Assembly: GCA_035771165.1 (NCBI GenBank)
Contig: JAWNZC010000314.1
Location: 8,706,001-8,770,000 of the forward strand
Reading direction: 5' to 3'
DNA: 64,000 bases
DNA from: Paragorgia papillata
Lineage: Eukaryota > Cnidaria > Anthozoa > Scleralcyonacea > Coralliidae
Part shown: piece by piece, positions 11,751 through 26,700 of the stretch
How the letters are laid out: each line of letters opens with the position of its first letter
Numbering within the stretch: the first letter of the stretch is position 1
Made by a program: the position numbers and the translations under genes
The notes under the pieces: generated by a model
The model's database searches: none
The model's input: only the letters and a program-made list of their open reading frames with translations
What the model was told of the DNA's origin: nothing

Positions 11751-14700
11751 TTAATGTCCACTGATCGTCTTTGTCGATCCCAAACTAAACGCTAAAGCTT
11801 CCACTACAAAACAAGAAAAGGTACACATCATCAGACCGTATTCTTTTATTTTTAGGGCCTGTTTATATGGAGCCGAATTACTCGGCAAACCGAGTTACCC
11901 GCCATGTATAGAAATTCAATGCTATCCCGGCAGAGTGTTTATGAGACAGGCGCCCGGCAAAACAGCCGAGATCTCGGCATGCCGGGATGAAAATATTCCC
12001 ATATAAACACCCTTGCCGGGTAACTCGGCTAGCCGAGTTGAATTCGTCACAACAGCGCACGCGCCACTTATGAAGACAATCGGAAACTACTTATGGAATG
12101 TGAACCATTATATATGCGTGGGCGGCTTTGCCGAGTTAGGGGCTGTTTACATGAGCTAAGTATCCAGCCCGGCAAGCCGGGCTGAAATTCTATTCGAATT
12201 TGCATAAACAAAAGTTTTTGGCGGGAAAACTGAAAACAAAATAAATAGACTTATTTTGATTCATACAGTTATAATATTGTTTGTTTTACGGTTTTGCTTA
12301 CAGAAGTAGACAGTTCTTTTATTAGTTATTGTGTTAAATCATCATCACATGGCATATCATGTGTTTTTTTTCGTTTTGATTTTTCAGCCCGGTTAACCGG
12401 GCTAGCCCGGCTTGAACAGTTTATATGGGAAAATTTCATCCCGGTTAACCGGGCGCCCCGGTTTGCTCAAGTGAGATCCCGGCTAACCGGGCTGGCCCGG
12501 CTTTCCATGTAAACTGAATCCTTTTCGCAAAGGTAATAACTATATAACCAGGCGCCTCGGTCAAACGGGCCAGCCCGGCTAGCCGGGCTCATGTAAACAG
12601 CCCCTAACTCGTCTCATATAAACACTCATCTTTTTTCAACTCGGCTTGCCAGGTAACTCGCCTAGCCGGGTAACTCGGCTCCATATAAACAGGCCCTACG
12701 TCGGTTATTACCTGGAGGTCAAATTATTCCTCGATATTTATTTCAAGTACAACTTAATTAATAACCTTCTAAAAACAAGAATATGGTTTATATAAGTTGA
12801 TTTATTATTGAGTCGGTTTTCTTTGTTCTTTCGAGGGCTTTATATCGCATAAAGCCCGATATAAAGCCCTTGAATAATAATTAGAAACGAAATGAAGAAA
12901 AAAACAAGGAAAATCTTTGTCCAAGGTGGAAAAAAAAGACAAAACTTTGTTGGAAAACCTCCTCAATAATAAATTAAGTCATGCAGATAAATCCCTCGAA
13001 CGTCGGGATGTATGCGATATCCTCGGGTCTTTATATAGCATACATCCCTCGTTCTCTAATTACAAAGTGCATGAAACAAAAATTTGTGTTATTTGAAAGA
13101 ACACTTAAAATTATAGGGTAACATCTTTTGCAGTTTTTTGTTTCCTTGCTGGCTTGCTTAGTTCTCAAGATATTTTAGTTTGTTTGATATGCAAATTAAA
13201 CATTTTGAGGTCGTAGGTTCATAATGAGCTATCGGAGAAGGTTAGATATCTTTTCTATTATCAGACCAAATTAATTTGAATGGAGCACGTGGATGTGTTT
13301 CGCCCACAACATGAAACATGTAGATCTTTAAGTGATTATTATATTTGATAATAGCAAAGATATAACTTTTTCGATAACTCATTATGCACGTGTGACGTCA
13401 AAATGTTTAATTTACATATCAAACAAACTAAAATATCTCAAGAACGAAGCAAGGAAACGAAAAACTTCAAAAGGTGTTACCCGACCATTTTAAGTGTTCT
13501 TTCAAATAAGACAAACTTAATTTTCGTTTCATAGGCACTTTAATAAAAGCCACGGATTTGGTTATTATTCAACGGAAAGACCTCGTGCTTCGCACAGTTG
13601 AATAATAACTTCTCCCTAAGCTTTTAACCTAAATATAACTTCATATTTTTGGATACAGCGGTATTGACTGGTTTTGGGAACATTCTCGTTCCTTGCGCCC
13701 GCGGGAGCTCTGCACGGCAAGAATGCGTTTGGGGTTAATGTTTTTGATACTTACAGTGCAAGTATGAACCATGTTTTATCTGCTTGGATAAGAACGTTAC
13801 AATAAATGTTCTCCACTTTTTCAACTCTTCAGCAATTGAACTTACTATTTCACCCCTATAAAAAGATCATGTATAATTGTAATTAGGTACGTGTGGAATA
13901 CTCGCACTGTTAAAAAAAAATTGTGACTCGCCTAAAAAGATATATAAGTCGAACCTGTTCAGTCTGTTGTTCAAAATCCACAGTTTGTTAAATTTCACAG
14001 CCAGTCTTAAGACTTTGAGAATTCCAACTCTCATGACTTCAACCTTTATCAAAGACAGTGCGTTGGAATGAGATAGGTGGAAAGAGAAAAGAGGAGGGAA
14101 GGAAAAGGAAGGGAAGGGAGGGGAAGGAAAGGGAAGAAGGGGAAGGGAAGGAAGGGGAAGGGAAGGAAGGGGAGGAAGGGAAGGAAGGGGAAGGGAAGGA
14201 AGGGGAAGGGAAGGAAGGGAAGGAAGGGGAAGGGAAGGAAAGGGAAGGGAAGGGGAAGGGGAAGGGAAGGAAGGGAAGGAACGGAAGGAAGGGGAAGGGA
14301 AGGAAGGGGAAGGGGAAGGGAAGGAAGGGAAGGAAGGGAAGGGAAGGAAGGGAAGGGGAAGGGAAGGAAGGGGAAGGAACGGAAGGAAGGGGAAGGGAAG
14401 GAAGGGGAGGAAGGGGAAGAAAAGGAAGGGGAAGGGAAGGAAGGGGAAGGGAAGGAAGGCGAAGGGAAGGAAGGGAAAGAAGGGGAAGGGAAGGAAAGAA
14501 AGGGTAGAAAGACAATAAATGGGAAGAAAAGACAATAAATGGGAAGACAATGTATGCTTGCACGGGAAGGAAAGGAAAACAGGATGGCCAAAATGTTTCA
14601 CCAAATAAAACTACAACAGCCACCTTTACCTTGTTTGTCATCAGGCAACGTTCAAGAACTCTTTCAATATATAGAGAATGGGCTTTGATAATTTCATCTA

Positions 14701-17700
14701 AATCCGTTGCCTGAAAAAAGAATTACTTTAAATCAGTGCAAAGTACATGTAATGTAAAGTAGTTCTAGTAGCTCAAGGTTTGTTTGGCTAGCATTGGGAA
14801 GATTGTGGATTACGATTCCCCGCTTTACAGTTATTTGCAACTCACTTTTCACCAAAATGTTCGAAGGTTCGTTCCGAAGCTCGCAAGTTCGTTGGGGAGT
14901 TCAAAGTTCGTTTTGATCTACGCATTTAATTGGCTGCTAGGAACCAAGCAACGAATCAAATGCGTAGTTTAAAACGAACTTTGAATTTCCCAACGAACTT
15001 CGGAACGAACTTCTTAACATTTTGGTGAAAAGTGAGTTGCAAATTATTGTAACGACCCCAAAAATTACCTTCGTTAGAGCTTCCTCGAATTCCAATTTAC
15101 TGTGCAAAATCTAAAAAAGGTAGGAAAACATTAGCAATAGAGCTAGCAAGTTCGTGTTTATTAAGTGGTATACGTACCCTGGCCATTATGTACTGATGAA
15201 GACCATTCACAAACTGCATTAAATCAAAGCGTAAAAGATGCATTCGATGCCTAAGGTGATCATGTCCCGGTGTATCACGGTCTGCTGGGATTCCTTCTTC
15301 TTGTTCATTGTCTGATTTAGACACAGTCGTATTATCTTGCAAGTCTGTTGAAAGTATACAAAAAATAAGAGACGTTTATGACAAATAAATTATGAAAATA
15401 AGCAAGGAAGGAAGGAAAGAAGGAACGGACGAGCAAACGGACAGAAAGAAGGAAGGAGGGAGGGAGGCAGGGAGGGAGGGAGGGAGGGAGGAAGGAAGGG
15501 AGGAAGGAAGCAAGGAAGAAGGGAGGGAAATAAGGAAGGAAGGGAGGGAAGTAGGAAGGAGGGAAAGAAGGAAGGAAGGATGGAAGGAAGGAAGGAAGGA
15601 AGGAAGGAAGGAAGGAAGGTAGGTAGGAAGGAAGAAGGAAGGAAGGAAGGAAGGAAGGAAGGAAGGAAGGAAGGAAGGAAGGAAAGAGGGAAGGAAGGAA
15701 AGAGGGAAGGAAGGAAAGAAGGAAGGAAAGAAGGAAGGAAGGAAGGAAGGAAGGAAGGAAGGAAGGAGGGAAGGAAGGAAACAAAGAAGGAAGGAAACAA
15801 AGAAGGAAAGAAAGAAGCAAACAAGCAAGGAAGGCAGGCAAAACACAAGAGATGTTTCTACCTTGAAACCGCAAATCGTCGAGGCTCCATTTAGCACGTT
15901 TAACGTGTAACAAAAATAGAAGTACATCGTTATATTTTTTCTGGGACTCCGCATCAATGACGAGATCCACGGGCCAGGGAGCCTGCAGAAAGAAAAACGA
16001 TAACCACAATACAAATGAGAAAAGAAAAAACACAGCAACTCTAAGGAAACACGTAACGATGTCAAACCGTATTAACCATACCTTGTAATTTAACTCCAAG
16101 CCTTCAAATGAATCGGAAGAGACTTTCGTTGGCTTGCTGTAACCCACAGTGAACCTGGTATGTGTCAGAAAAAAGCACTTAAAATTTACACGTTAATAAA
16201 ATACAACCATTGGATTTAAAATATACCATGCCACAATCTTGGCCAAAATTGTTGAGACACTTTGCTGTTTCTGACTAGCTTGATGTCCCAAGGACTGTTG
16301 ACAGGATTGTCTGAAAATGGTGTATTCCTTTTACCTTTCTTGTAAGTTTGAGTAGCCAGAAAGAAGGGCCTCTTGAAATAAGCTATTTAAATAGGACATG
16401 TCTTGCCAACGTTCACGGCGACTACTCTACAAAGAAAAAGGGATAAAAGGCTTTGAGAATGAAATTGTGGGTTATAATTACAAACAGACAAAACTAGATG
16501 ATCAGTCTAAATAATACCTTTATGAAGATGTCTGTGTAGAAATGATGCATCGCATCACCAGCTTCCAAGAAAAAGAAATTCTAGTGAAGAATGTAGAGAA
16601 TAAACTGATAAGTCAGCGTTCCAAGAAAAACCCTGTTTCTAAACTATGGCCAGCTTTTTTTTTTGCATTACACCTATAAGTTGTGTTGTGTTGTGTTGTG
16701 TTGTGTTGTGTCTTGTGTTGTGTTGTGCTGTGTTGTGTTGTGTTGTCTTGTGTTGTGTTGTCTTGTGTTGTGTTGTGCAGGCTTGGACTGGCCTATGTGC
16801 CATTGTGCCATGGCACATGGGCCCTTCTGGGACATCAAAATGGGCCCCTGACCAGACACACCCATAAAATATCAAATTGGAAGCATTGAAGCAATTACTT
16901 AATTCCGCATTTGTGAAATTAGTGATAAGGAAAATACCCAAAATAGTTTGCAACAGACCAACAGTAACACTTTGGAAGCAGTAATGATTTGTTCTATAGA
17001 AGTTGATTTACTGAAGGCTGTTGATAACGAGGCAGTGTATCGAAAACTTGCGTCAAAGTCCTCGGAAATGGAACAGCTTCTTATGTTCTGAAATGTTAAA
17101 AATGTCTTGTTCTAAGTGTTGAAAAGTCCTGAAATCTGTTGTATTTTGTGTAAATTGTGTGTTTTATATGACGTTTTAATGTTTTATAATCTCCGGAATT
17201 CTATAAAATCTTCCCCCAAAACGCAGGAAATGCCATCTCAGATACTCTAGATTTCAAAATTTTCCGGGGGGGCCATCCCCCGGACCCCCCTAGAGGCTTC
17301 TCGAATTGTCCCCCTAGGGCTGGGCCCCCTCACAGCTGAAATGGCAAGGCCCCTAAATTGGACCCAGTCCGAGCCTGGTGTTGTGTTGTGTTGTGTTGTG
17401 TTGTGTGTTGTGTCGTGTCGTGTCGTGTCGTGTTGTGTCTTGTGTTGTGTCTTGTGTCTTGTGTTGTGTTGTGTTGTGTGTTGTGCTGTGTTGTGTTGTG
17501 CTGTGTTACGTTGTTCTGTTGTTATTGTTGCTGCTGTTATGTCGTTGTTGGTGGTATCGTTGGTAGTGTCGTTGTTGTTGTTGTTGTTGTTGTTGCATGT
17601 TGTTGTTATTGTTGCTATTGTTGTTGCTGTTACTACGGATGTCACCGAACTGTCGAAACGTGGAAAAAATCACACGACGTTTACGCCTACAAACATTTGC

Positions 17701-20700
17701 GTCTCCGTCCACAAACGCAAAGCGGCCATTGGCAATTACGTCAGAACCTTTGAAATATATTTTGTAAAGAAACGTGATTAATACCCGCAAGAAATGCCTA
17801 TCACTGGTTTCAAAACATAACTATTGATACGCATCCTATGGGTTTGTCAGTAATTTTCTTGCGGTAATGCGGTTAAACCAGCGCTGAGAATGTTTTAGTA
17901 GATATTCATTACCTTGGTTTACAAAATCTATCTTGAAAGTTTTGAGTAAAACGTTCACGTTTGTGGGCGGGGAAGCAAATATTTGTAGGCGTGGACGTCG
18001 TGCGATTTTTCCCAAGTTTCGACAGTTCGGTGAAATCCGTAATATTGTTGCTGCATGTTGTTGTTGTTGTTGGCGGTGGTATTGTTGGTAGTGTCGTAGC
18101 TGATGCTGTTCTTGCTATTGCTGTTGCTGCTATTGTTGTAGCTGTTGTTGCTGTTGTTATCGTTGTGTTGTATTGCGTTGTGCTGTATTGTATTCCCAGT
18201 CAGAGAATACGATACAACCCAGAGTTTTAGTAATTAGTTAATTCGAATGTCTCACCCTGACGGCAGCCAGATGATCAAGCAGCTTATATTCACTTTTCAA
18301 AAGAGAGATAAGAAAACTACAACCCTATATAAATTAAGAAACAAGAACACACAAAAAGAAGTTATGATACGTATAGAACACTATGAGAGAGCCATACTAC
18401 ACTGCGAAACCAAAATTGAGTTGATCAGAGCGGGATTTGAACTCACGCTTTCGATATAAACCATGATGAATTAGAGTTATGTACTTATGTGATATAAATA
18501 ATACCTTTTGGTATTTTGCTTGGATATGTGGGTACAAACAAAGTTGAAACAATTCGGCCATACCTATAAACAAACACATAGGGTAAAATTAACTAAATTG
18601 TGATGGATGGACGGAAATAAGGAAGGAAGGAAGGAAGGAAGGAAGGAAGGAAGGAAGGAAGGAAGGAAGGAAGGAAGGAAGGAAGGAAGGAAGGAAGGAA
18701 GGAAGGAAGGAAGGAAGGAAGGAAGGAAGGAAGGAAGGAAGGAAGGAAGGAAGGAAGGAAGGAAGGAAGGAAGGAAAGAAGGAATAGATAAAACTAAAAA
18801 ATACTGAACGTCAACACTTACTTTGTGTATCGGTAAGACTACAGACCGAGCGTGTGAACATCACGTGCAGACTGTCCTCTGTGTTAAAGTGACAAAATGC
18901 CTAGATTATCACATAGGAATCTTAATCTTAAACGAATATTACTGCACTAGATTAACAAGGACCAGATTCGATCCCATATGTGTAGCTACCAAATATTTTA
19001 CAGCACATTTTTTTTTAAATTTCACAAAATTTTCTTTATTTATCTTACCTTGTAAACGAAGGTCTGCATTTTTCGCCACCTACAATTTTAAAAGACAGCA
19101 ACCATGTCAAATAATTAAGATGCGTTAAACCTTTCCAGGTGGTATAGGACTTTAAGAAAGAAAAAATCCAGCTGTCAGTCAGTCTAGCACTGTGCATTCA
19201 TCTTTTTATTATTGTATAAAGCACTTACCTGGCCTAATGTTTCTAGAAGAAGAATTGATTTTCCAGCAAGCACAATCTGAAATAAAACAAGCATTCAAGT
19301 GTAAGATGAGGATGATGATTCACACAATTTTTCAAAACATTTCACCATCCTTCCCTCTTCTCTAGTTCCTTCCGTCTCTACTTCCTACCTGACTCAACCA
19401 CTTCTCCTTTCCTTCCCTTCCCTTTCTCCTCCCTCCCTCCCTCAGGCACTTGCCCACTCCCTTCCTCCAGTACTTCCCTCCCTCTCCACTTCCCTCCTTT
19501 TCAGCTACTCCTCTCCCTCTTTACTTCCCTCCCTTTCTACTTCCCTCCCTCTCTACTTCCCTCCATCTCTACTTCCATTTGTACCCCTCCCTCTCTACTT
19601 CCCTCCCTCTCTACTTCCCTTCCTCTCTACTTCCCTCCCTCTTTACTTCCCTTCCTCTTTACTTCCCTTCCTCTCTACTTCCCTTCCTCTCTACTCCCCT
19701 TCCTCTTTACTTCCCTCCCTCTCTACTTCCCTCCCTCTCTACTCCTCTTCTTCTTTACTTCCCTCCCTCTTACTTCCCTCCCTCTCTACTCCCCTTCCTC
19801 TCTACTTCCCTTCCTCTCTACTCCTCTTCCTCTTTACTTCCCTTCCTCTCTACTTCCCTCCCTCTTTACATCCCTCTTTTTCTACTTCCCTCCCTCCCTA
19901 ATTCCCTCCTTAACTGACTCACTTACTTGCTCCCCTCTCCACCTCACTCATCCATCCTTCATGCACTATCCCTCTCTGCCCCCCCCCCCCCCCCCTACTC
20001 ACCCACCCATCCTGCCTCTAAACCAACCTCTGGAAGAACAGGAGCAAGAAATGAGGGACATGACCGGTTTCCTTCTGATGCTTCACCTACGTGTATTGAG
20101 AACAAAACAAATGTATATCTTGATGTGAGCTCATCAGGTACCTTCATGCGCATGGTCAATTGACTAAAAGTTCACCTTTTATCCTCAGACCCGATGCCCA
20201 TATCTCAGGACTTTGGGGCGCCATGTTGGGCGTCCTAAAAAATATATAAATAAAATAAAAGAGCTTAAGTAGTAGTTAAAATATGAGCAGCCGATCTTTA
20301 CGTAATATATCATACACGAGGAGGAGTGTTTCATCAGGATATCCAAACACCGAGACGTTTGTTGAGAACCGAGGCGAAGCCGAGGTTTTTGAACAAACTT
20401 CGAGGTGTTTGGATATCCTGATGAAACACTCCTCCGAGTGTATGATATAGCATCTCAAACAAATCAGTATTTTAAGAGAAAATCAAGATGAAAGTTTGCT
20501 AAATTTATGTAATTTCTTCCTCCGATATCCAAACCACCGACACGGTACTGATATCCTTTGTGTTTTCTTCATGAATTATTAATGAGTTTGAGATGGGCAT
20601 TTACAAATATTCGGCCGCTCATATTTTAACTTACTTATCAAATTCTAAGTGTACATGATGAATACTTTGTTTAAGAGTTGTAAGAAACGTTAGATAAGAT

Positions 20701-23700
20701 CATTTTAACTCAGAAAAAACTGAATTTGAGCCGCTAGTGTCTAATAACTTTGATAAAACATTGATGTTTTATTAATCAATGTTTGAACAGTATTTACAAA
20801 CACCCGATTAAATATTCATTTCTTTTGAATTTTCCTTATGAATTATTAACTAATTTGATAAGTGAAGATAAAAAAATCTAAAAATAGAACCAGAGGTGAA
20901 AACAAACCAAACTTTCGATGAAACAATGTAGCAAAATCTTTTACCCACCTTTCAATGCAAAATTCATTGGCATTGTCAACTAGTTTTCCTTCTGTCAAGC
21001 AACCATCCAAGAAATCTATGTATGGTTCAAGGGTTTTCAAGAAAATCGGTAATAACATATCAACCTAATTTATAAACAAACAAAGATAACAGTTTTTTGT
21101 AATGAATCTTGTGGTCGTTTGTAATGAATCCAACTGTACGCCTGTGGGAGCACAGGTGGCATGTGCTGTTAGCGCGCTGCCTCTCACCAAAAGTTAAGCC
21201 CGGTTAGACGGGGTTAGTACTTGGATGGGTGACCGCTTGGGAATGGCCCCGTTCTCGAGCTGGAAACTAATGTGAGTAGAGTTGTAGTTGATCTCTCCTG
21301 TGCTTCGAGGGTTTTTCGCCGGGAACTCCGGATTTCCTCCCTCCACAAAACCAACACTTACATCATGGTAGTCATGTTCAATTGGGGCATTTCGCTCTGT
21401 TTGACCACCAGTTGCTATAGGCAATAAAGTCATTAAATCTAAAATCTTAATATTACGGAAACCACCGATGTGTGTAACGCTGTCACGCGCACAAACGTCA
21501 TTTTGAAATAAATGAGGTAAACAAAGACAATGACTACTAAATGGTTATTGCTCATTTTAAAGGCCATACTACCGACAACATACATCTTAGAAATCTGTCA
21601 GTATATTTTTCACTACAAAATAACCGCTGAGAGCGCTTCTGCAGCTAATCGTTTCATTTTCTATCGGATGTATTTTTAAAACTTTCAACAATTGTCAACG
21701 TTTGTTGAACGTTGGTGGGCGCGGCAGCAGTTCCAATTTTTTTCTCCATTCCACACTTCGGTGGTTTCTGTAATATTACTATACAGTTAAGACACCAACC
21801 CAACTCAACCACACCCCACCTCACCTCATGATTGTCACCCCACTCCACTCTATACCACCCCACTTCACCCCACTTCACTCCACCCCACCCAACGGCACCC
21901 AACTCCACCTTGCATCACCCTACTTCACTCCACCCCATGTTGTCCCACTCCACTCCGCTTCACCCAACTTCATCCAACAAATAATATACAATTATTGGAT
22001 GAGGTTGAGCATGATATCAAGAATTATCAAGGCCGAGGTTTATACAATTATAAATGTAGAAGCCTTTAGAAAGTTTTTTTACAAAGTTAGGTAAAAATAG
22101 TAAATATTCATACCGTCTTCAGTTCGAGGTTCGTTAACTTTTTTCGCTTTCAAATACAATTTTCTCCTTCAAACACTGCTTTAAACTCTAACAGATGTAT
22201 GTGTAGCTCGCTTGTTTTTTCTTGGTGGTTTTAGCGTCAACAAAACGTGCCAAATCCGCCGCATTAATCCGCTTCTGATCTTCACTCCTAAGGACGGCCG
22301 CCACGTTTGTTTTGTTTAAACCGCTGGCCAGCGCGTCATAGCTACAGATATCAAGAATTATCTGTAGGTTTTTAGCCAATCACAGTCGAGATTGTATCAG
22401 CATTGTATAATAATAAAAAGTGGCGTGCTGCGTAGGCAGTGCAGAAACAACAATCGAAATATAGTAAGGTTAGATAGATATACTGCCGAAACAGAGAACG
22501 TAGGAATCTAACGTTTCGAGCGAAGGGCCTTCGCTCGAAACGTTAGACTCCTACGTTCTCTGTTTCGGCAGTATATCTAACCTTACTATATTTCGATTAT
22601 AGTGAGGAATGAGTACATAGTGTGGTATGAAGTGTCATGAAAACAGCTCCCGTAGAATTTTCGTGCTAAAGTTCTCTTCGTGTTAAAGCTAAATTCGCTT
22701 TTTTGAGTTGACTAGATATCAAACTATCAGAAAATGGTGGGGTTCAAATTTTCGACCTCTCGACATACAGGGGGGTTGAGAGTTCGGAAAATTTGAACTG
22801 CATTTTCTGATAGTCTGACGCCCAGACAACTCAAAAAAACTGAAAAAAGAAACAAAAATCAACTTTAGCATGCAAATCCTACGAAAGCTGTTTTGATGAC
22901 ACTTCACACCACACTATTTGGGCTAGGATCAGGGTCAGGAAAGGTTACTCCGAGTTATCCTTATGTATATTGAGAGGTCGAAAATTTGAACCCCATCATT
23001 TTCTGATAGCTTGACATCTAGTCAACTCAAAAAAGAACTTTCACACGCAAATCCTACGGGATTACACTTTATACCGCACTAACACCCCATCCCACCCGTA
23101 CTGTACATGAATAAATATGTATCCCAAAATAGAGAAAGCTTGCAATGACCCACCTTCCATCGTCCATATTTCCCCATGGCATCAGCTAACAGCACACTCT
23201 CATGAAAAGTATTCAGAAAACATGCAATTTTCTAATGTGAACAACAAAGAGTAAGTATATGTGATAAAATATGCGATATACTACATACATACATGTTGGT
23301 CGGTCTGTCGTTGTTGTGGTTGTCATTATTGTTGTTGCTGGTGTTGTTTGTTTGTTTGTTGTAGTTGTTGTTGTTGTTGTTGTTGTCAGTGTTATTGTTT
23401 TTTATTGTTGTTGTTGTTTGTTTGTTTGTTTGTTTGTTTGTTTGTTTGTGGTAGGTGTTGTTGTTGGTTGTGTTGTTGTTGTTGTCGGTGTTGTTGTTGT
23501 TGGCGGTTTTGTTGTTGTTGTTGTTGTTGTTTATTGTTGTTGTTTATTGTTGTTGTTGTTATTTATTGTTGTTATTTATTGTTGTTTTTGTCAGTGTTAT
23601 TGTTATTGTTGTTGTTGTTCGTTGTGTTGCGGTGTTGTTGTTGGTGGCATGTTGGTGTTAACATTGTTGTGCAGGTGTTGTTGTCTTCATTGTTCCTGTT

Positions 23701-26700
23701 ATTGTTGCCATTGTTTTTGTTGTCAACAACCAATCAATCCATCGCATTACATGTACCTGGTACTGTTCCCTTTCCTCCACATTTTTTATGCCACAACAAT
23801 AAACATTGTAGATTTCAGAAATCTAAAGAGAAATAACCACAAATAAATAAATCATACAAGTACAGACGAAGCCTTTTTTTCAGGTAGAGCAAGGTACACT
23901 AGACTGTGGAAACAAAACTTTGTAGTCGTCACCTCTTTCTGGTATTGTGAAATTCTATGGAGCAACATTGACAAAGTAACTGCTTCTTCTAGTTTAAAGA
24001 AAACAATACGCATGGTGTGAACAAACATCCATCCAGGACTCAACTATGTTACTTGACCATTAACATTCAAACTGGCTATTGGAAAACTACAATTTGTACA
24101 GTAGATGTAATGGGACATGTACATGTATGTACATGGCAGCCCACAACTAGAAATTTCATCTACAGTACCAAATAAATTGTCTTTAATTGCCTGGTTTCCA
24201 TAAGATCGCTTCGATCGCCCCAATCATCCAAATCGCTTGAAGCCAATTCCATCCAATCAGATTGGGCGATTAGAGATATCTCTCCTCTGATTGGAGAGAT
24301 TTCAGCAATCAGGCGATTGAGACGATCGGGACGATCTTATGGAAACCAGGCTTAAGAATGATGCAACTTTAACAAACTTATGACTTACTTTTCTTAATAA
24401 TTAATTCTTCTATAGCAGATAAACATGCACTAAATTCCTGTAATGCAAATAAAATAAATCACATTATTATTTTGTTATTTCCAGTGGCTCGTAAAACTCT
24501 TTTAAAATTGAAATACTCGTACAGTATATAAAGCAAAATTTTAATGGATGACAGTGTTATTAAAAGACTGTCTGGTTTTCATTTTAATCACATGCTACAG
24601 CTGGCCCATTAATCCAGTTTGAAAGTTTTACGTGGAAAATTAAAACTAAAGTTATTTACATGTACCTGAAGATATTTTAGAACAGCAAAAGCAAATGCTT
24701 GAAATGTCAGAGGTGTTTTAGACTGCTTTCTCTGCTCACTAACACTTTTAATAAAGCCTCGAAGTTCCACTACCGATGTCGCTGTGTTGGCGAAGGTTTC
24801 GAGGAATTTGTGAAGAGAAATCTATACAAGAAAATATCGCTAGTGAAAATGCAGTGTTGAATGGGTCTTAACACTTTGAGACCTGGACCTCTCCCTGTGC
24901 TGGATAAAATCATCTGGCATTAGCAGCAAAAAGTAGAACCCATCCAACTTTTCTTGCAACTCGCAACACGGCAAAAATAACAAAATCGCTACGGGGTGTT
25001 ACACAGTGCGATTTTTTGTGCAACCGGCAACATCCACGCTATTTGTTGCAAGTTGCAAGAAAAATAACATCGTGTAAAGGCTTGGCCAAACGCTTTCAAC
25101 ATTTCATTCAACGTTTTTGAATTCAACATGTTGAAAGCGTTTGGTCACCCCTGTTGAATGATGTTGAACGTTGTTGAATGATGTTGAACGAAATACACGC
25201 GTTCAACATTTCTATTGTTCTCAAAATGTTGAAAGGTGTTGAACGCATTTGGCCACATTTCATTCAACTTTGTTGAACAGAGACATGCGCCATGCGGGAT
25301 ATTGTCGATTCCAGCTTTTGTGGTAGCCCGCGTTCAATTAATTGTCACTCATGAATATTGAACGATGTTGAATTCATTTGGCCACTCGTGCTTTCAACAT
25401 TATTCAACATCGTTCAACAATGTTGAATGCAATGTTGAAAGCGTTTGGCCAGGCCTTAACAGTAGCTTTACACTGACAGCGAGATTTTTTTGCATTACCT
25501 GCAACATTCAGTCTATTGGTTGCAAGTTGCAAGAAAAATCGCCGTGTAACAGTAGCTTTAGGGAGGGGCCCTCTTTCAAGGTTGTCACACTCTTTCTCTC
25601 TATTATTTTTGTGTAATATAGTTTAATCATGGTACAGTATACCATTGTTATGTGGGTCATCTCAATCCCATCACGAACTCCAAATCTTTCATCTTCAAAG
25701 GTGTACATATAAAGTTGTTTCACGCCGGACAGCATCCTATATTAATATACAAAACACAATGGTTATCGATTTAGATGTAAATCCAACATATACTGTACTA
25801 ATTAATAGACAGTGTAATTACATTACTGTACTAGGTAAAACATACCATATTGTTTCTCGGACCAACTGGATTTCATGAAGTCTTTGTGTTGCACTAAGGA
25901 CACCAAATGGCTGACACTCTTGAGAATACAATTCCCTAAATTAAATGTAGTTAACAAATAGATTACATTTTTCCATGTGTGTGTACTGTAATACTAATAG
26001 ATCACAGATGACGTCACAGCGTGTAAAGAACAAAAACCTACGACACGAGACGAAGTCGACTGGTGTGACTGGTGTTTTTTACACGTTGTGACGTCTTCTG
26101 TGATCTATTACAGTACACACAAATGGAAAAATGTAATAAAATAAATATTCAAGTAATTTATTAAAGAATATTTGGGGCATAAAAAAGAAAAACCTTCTGA
26201 CGTGAGCTGACGTGATTTGACGCCATCTGAGCGTGTGTCCTTTAATAATAAATCACGGTCGACAACCAATGAAAATACACACAGAAGTCACGTTGTTGTA
26301 TAATTACGTGTAATCATCCAGTAAATGAATTATTTGTTCTGTGTTTAATTTCTTATTGATATTCATTGTTCCCTTTCATCCTAGCCTATCCATTGCAACA
26401 CTACACAGCCCCCCTATTCCTGCTGTACTCACTGACACGCCACCCAGAACTACCCAATCATACTATGGGACATGTAGAGCTATTTAATATAATATTCTGT
26501 ATTGTAGTACAGTAGATTAATATCATATCCATCTGGTACACTCGTAAAAACGCACAACTTGTTCACGGTTGTCAACAGGCGTGAACAATGTTGTGCTGCT
26601 CGCTGTGAACAATGTTGTGCTGCTCGCCGTGAACAAGTTGTCAACAAGTTGTTCACGTATGGTTCGAACAACTTGTTCACGGATAAATCAACAGTCATGA

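Noticed and set aside
14039..15894. LPFPSLP, LPSFLPS and KEGRKEGR open frames on both strands
   Set aside because: They are polypurine/polypyrimidine microsatellites inside TUBGCP5 introns; real exons of that gene flank and partly overlap them.
16646..17781. VLCCVVLCC and TTQHNTTQHN open frames
   Set aside because: Translations of (TTGTG)n in various frames.
25365..25616. Short frames such as FGHSCFQHYSTSFNNV at 25365 and 41585
   Set aside because: They are translations of two copies of the same MITE, rich in GTTGAA words, and not a gene family.
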